From Verrucomicrobiaceae bacterium (GTDB taxonomy: Bacteria; Verrucomicrobiota; Verrucomicrobiia; Verrucomicrobiales; Verrucomicrobiaceae), in contig JAEUHN010000052.1 in assembly GCA_016795365.1 (NCBI GenBank), positions 1-64,000 of the forward strand: a stretch of DNA of 64,000 nt, read 5' to 3'. Shown here piece after piece: positions 61,523 through 64,000 of the stretch. Position 1 is the stretch's first letter, and the number at the start of each line of letters is the position of its first letter. The notes under the pieces were generated by a model that was not told the origin of the DNA, made no database searches, and saw only the letters and a list, made by a program, of their open reading frames with translations. A program made the translations under genes and the position numbers.

Positions 61523-63100
61523 GTGAAGACGTCCCTCCATCACTTTACTCCTCGCCCGCCAGCCTCCAAAAAGGCTGCGTTTACGCTGCTGGAGATTTTT
61601 GTGACGATTGCCCTGATCGGAGTGATTACTGCCGTTGCGGTATCGCAGATGGGGTCTGGCATGCCCCGTGCGGTCGTAGACACCAGATTATCCGCAGATG
61701 TAGCCCATCTTAACCAGATGGTGGCTGTCTATCTTGCCGATGGAGGTTCACTGGATGGCATCACCTCCGAACAAGGGGTCCTTGATAAACTCAAACGCGC
61801 GCGCTCGTCGGCAGAATCCAAGACCAACGTCGGCGTGACCACTGGGCGACTCGTAGATGTTCGACTCCGCGCCACCCTGTCTGCAAATACCTCCGACACA
61901 CGCGCCGTTTGGAACTCAACGAGCAAACGGTTCGAGATCGGCACCACGGGCGGAGTGAACAGCTTCACGCTGGATGACAGTCTTGCGGAGGCCAGTTTCC
62001 CCCTCGACACCCGCACGGCGAGCCGAATTAAATACAACTCCTCGACCGGCTGGGTCTGGGGCACGTCAGGAGCCGATCCGAACATCGCCTACAACTCGCC
62101 GAATACCGCAAACCAAGTCAATCAGGGGAACAACTTCGATCCTACGATCGATCTTCCATCGGGAACAACCACGGGCACTGGGACAGGAACTGGCACAGGG
62201 ACGGGAACTGGCACTGGCACCGGGACGGGAACTGGCACAGGAACTGGACCTGGCAGCACGGCGACCACACTCCCTACGCCAACGATCAATCCCATCGGCG
62301 GCACTTTCAGCGCTTCGTCTTTCCCTGCCAGTGTGACTATCAACAGCAACGGCGCACCAGGTGGCGCATCGAAACTCATCTACCGGAAAAACGGCAGCGG
62401 CTGGATGGACTACATCGGGCCTGTAGCGCTGGCATCGGGTGATCGAATCGAGGCCATGAATCTGTCGCTCAACGCGATGGCCTTCTCAGACAGCGCTGTG
62501 AACGGCCAGGAATACTACAGCCTGGTCAATGGCTTCACAGGGTCCGCCGCAGGCACCTGGACTGACGTGGCCGGCGGCCCCACACTGGACTACGATATCA
62601 CGCCTGGAAGTCCCACTACGTCCGTGTCACATGGCAACACTCAGCTGGATCTGGGCAATGGTGAGTTCCTCGATGCGGGTGTGGCGAACGTGCTGTCTTA
62701 CACCAAAAACGACTTCACCAACATCCAGCCAAACGTCTCGTTCAAGCTCGGCAATCTCAATCTGCTGAACGGCACCACGTTCTACGACAGCGAAGCATCA
62801 AGCGTGAAATTGAGGATCAACCTCAACCTCACCAATCCGCCTCTCAACACGACCATGGATGTCGTGTTCAACCTCGTGAACACAGAGAACTCCACTGATC
62901 GTCTGGCGAGCGCTGACATCGTTGAGATCGCGACGCCGCAGCCGACCTCCTTCACCATCGACAACGTCACCTACACTCTGCAGCTCAACTGGGTCACTCT
63001 GGATCCGGGGGCGGGTGTTGTTCAGGGCAATCAATTCCTGGTCTTCGAAGGTGCCGCCGCCCAGGCGGAGCTCCGGGCCACACTTTACTCCAATCACTAA
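61523..63100 (+). CDS. Type IV pilin-like/prepilin-type exported protein
   Basis: About 525 residues from GTG 61523 (TTG 61517 is an alternative). A prepilin signal KKAAFTLLEIFVTIALIGVIT lies at about 17-37, with A before F rather than the usual G, and E at +5 as in pilins. A large C-terminal beta-rich region follows, with a GT/TG dipeptide array (about 13 repeats) near 217-246 and Gly/Ser/Asn strands after. The large size makes it a pseudopilin-like or adhesin-like subunit rather than a plain pilin. It precedes the PilT-like ATPase by 20 bases. Confidence 0.8.
   Translation: MKTSLHHFTPRPPASKKAAFTLLEIFVTIALIGVITAVAVSQMGSGMPRAVVDTRLSADVAHLNQMVAVYLADGGSLDGITSEQGVLDKLKRARSSAESKTNVGVTTGRLVDVRLRATLSANTSDTRAVWNSTSKRFEIGTTGGVNSFTLDDSLAEASFPLDTRTASRIKYNSSTGWVWGTSGADPNIAYNSPNTANQVNQGNNFDPTIDLPSGTTTGTGTGTGTGTGTGTGTGTGTGTGTGPGSTATTLPTPTINPIGGTFSASSFPASVTINSNGAPGGASKLIYRKNGSGWMDYIGPVALASGDRIEAMNLSLNAMAFSDSAVNGQEYYSLVNGFTGSAAGTWTDVAGGPTLDYDITPGSPTTSVSHGNTQLDLGNGEFLDAGVANVLSYTKNDFTNIQPNVSFKLGNLNLLNGTTFYDSEASSVKLRINLNLTNPPLNTTMDVVFNLVNTENSTDRLASADIVEIATPQPTSFTIDNVTYTLQLNWVTLDPGAGVVQGNQFLVFEGAAAQAELRATLYSNH
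62172..62253 (+). repeat. Hexanucleotide repeat encoding GT dipeptides
   Basis: About 13 imperfect copies of a 6-base unit such as GGCACT/GGGACA/GGAACT, inside the pilin-like gene, encode Gly-Thr repeats. Such tracts vary in length by slippage in units of two residues without breaking the frame. Confidence 0.8.
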
Positions 63101-63120
63101 CCCTCACGTCTCAACGTCGT

Positions 63121-64000
63121 ATGGATGACATTCATGAGCGCAGTCAGCTAGGCTACCGAATCCTTCACCTCTCGAAGGATCCGGGAGTCAGTGACTTCTA
63201 CATCACCCCTTGGGAACAGCTCACTTACAAGCGCAACGGCAAGCTCTACTTCGACTCCTTTGTCTATCAGCCCGAGCGTCCGATCGAAGTGTCTCCGGGC
63301 TGCATTGACTACGCAGTGTCGCTGGGGAATCGCCGCTATCGTGTGAATCGGATGATCACGCGTGGGCGGCCTCGCTGGACGATGCGACTTCTGCCGGAAA
63401 CCATTCCCGATGTGGCGAAGATCAGCGTGCCCCCAGCTGCTATCAAAGCCTTCCTAGAAGCCAAGAACGGGCTCTTCCTCGTCTGTGGAGCCACAGGCTC
63501 GGGTAAGTCCACCACCATTGCATCCCTCATTCTTGAGCGAGCCAAGCGTCGCCAGGAACACGTCGTCACCTTCGAAGATCCGATCGAATTCCTCTATCCA
63601 CCGGGACTTCCATCACTGATGTCCCAACGTGAGATGGGCACTGATGAGCATGAGTTCGGCACCGCATTGCGTGCAGCTCTTCGTCAGGCGCCTGACGTGA
63701 TTTTGGTGGGGGAAATTCGAGATGGCGAAACGGCTGAGATTGCCCTGCAAGCAGCTGAAACCGGTCACGTGGTCGTGGCCACGCTCCACACTTCCTCGGC
63801 TGCACAAACGGTTCAGCGCTATCTCAAACTCATTCCGAGCGACCGTCTGGAGAACGCCATGTTGTCATTCGCAGACTCCTTCCGCGCTATTGTGTGCCAA
63901 CGCCTGCTGCTGGATGAGACCAAAGGCAAACGCTTCCCCATTCATGAAGTGCTCCTGCCCTATGACTCGGTCTGCGGGATGATTCGTCGAGGTGAGTTTA
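63121..64000 (+). CDS. PilT/GspE-family secretion or twitching ATPase, 3' end outside window
   Basis: The frame starts at ATG 63121 and is open at the right edge (293 residues seen). Walker A GATGSGKS is at about 123-130, Asp box EDPIEF near 152, Walker B ILVGEIRD near 194-201, and the His box ATLHTSSAAQTV near 220-231. The N-terminal segment (DFYITPWEQLTYKRNGKL) is the PAS-like N2 part of PilT. These match the retraction or assembly ATPases of type IV pili and type II secretion; the short N-terminus favours PilT-like. It follows the pilin-like gene by 20 bases. Confidence 0.94.
   Translation, partial: MDDIHERSQLGYRILHLSKDPGVSDFYITPWEQLTYKRNGKLYFDSFVYQPERPIEVSPGCIDYAVSLGNRRYRVNRMITRGRPRWTMRLLPETIPDVAKISVPPAAIKAFLEAKNGLFLVCGATGSGKSTTIASLILERAKRRQEHVVTFEDPIEFLYPPGLPSLMSQREMGTDEHEFGTALRAALRQAPDVILVGEIRDGETAEIALQAAETGHVVVATLHTSSAAQTVQRYLKLIPSDRLENAMLSFADSFRAIVCQRLLLDETKGKRFPIHEVLLPYDSVCGMIRRGEF

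Overview
The window looks like a chromosome segment of a GC-rich Verrucomicrobiota bacterium, probably near Verrucomicrobiaceae/Prosthecobacter. The pointers are a DUF1549/DUF1553 plus DUF1501 pair, a sulfatase, formylglycine-generating-enzyme-like proteins, a very long LamG/propeller/cupredoxin secreted protein, many Sec/Tat-exported proteins of unknown function, and a lone secretin beside pilin-like and PilT-like genes. This assignment is inference from gene content; there is no rRNA in the window. I see no tRNA, rRNA, CRISPR array, prophage or intact insertion sequence.

Layout. 1-7.1 kb: 3' end of alaS, a B3-type metallo-beta-lactamase-fold protein, sulfite reductase cysI, a UbiA-family prenyltransferase, an SDR oxidoreductase and an EVE-domain protein. 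7.2-11.4 kb: an AraC regulator, then a co-oriented block of tandem universal stress protein, PAS sensor kinase whose second PAS has the FixL haem-pocket residues, and LuxR-type response regulator. 11.6-14.1 kb: processive GT2 glycosyltransferase and AEC transporter. 14.1-20.6 kb: mainly exported proteins of unknown role, including an FN3 protein with a polymorphic-toxin-like C-terminus followed by a small Cys-rich protein, and a pair of TPM-like genes. 20.6-29.7 kb: class I amidotransferase-like protein, SGNH hydrolase, a 21-bp tandem repeat, LplT-like MFS transporter, PLP-dependent dehydratase, TPR protein and a double FGE-like protein. 29.8-41.2 kb: a C39-like protease gene broken at a C6 tract, thiH-thiS, DUF1802, accD, ComF-family protein, small membrane and CoA-binding proteins, a serpin and fhs. 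41.3-50.2 kb: a ParA-like ATPase with a proline-rich partner, the DUF1549/1553-DUF1501 pair split by a four-helix-bundle (S23-type) gene, and an NHL-like protein with a sulfatase. 50.2-64 kb: a caspase-like exported protein, lysA, a 1317-residue multidomain exported protein, a kinase-like protein without the catalytic Asp, and a secretin facing a pilin-like gene and a PilT/GspE ATPase that runs off the window.

How the genes work together. Housekeeping functions (alanyl-tRNA charging, assimilatory sulfur reduction, thiamine thiazole synthesis, fatty-acid initiation, one-carbon metabolism, lysine/peptidoglycan precursor synthesis) are scattered singly among accessory genes for exported enzymes and surface structures. 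The least ordinary pieces are the FN3-toxin-like/Cys-rich pair, the putative haem-PAS/USP module, the cupredoxin fusion, the S23 insertion with duplicated sequence that supplies a neighbour's start codons, the 21-bp repeat array, and the frameshifted protease.
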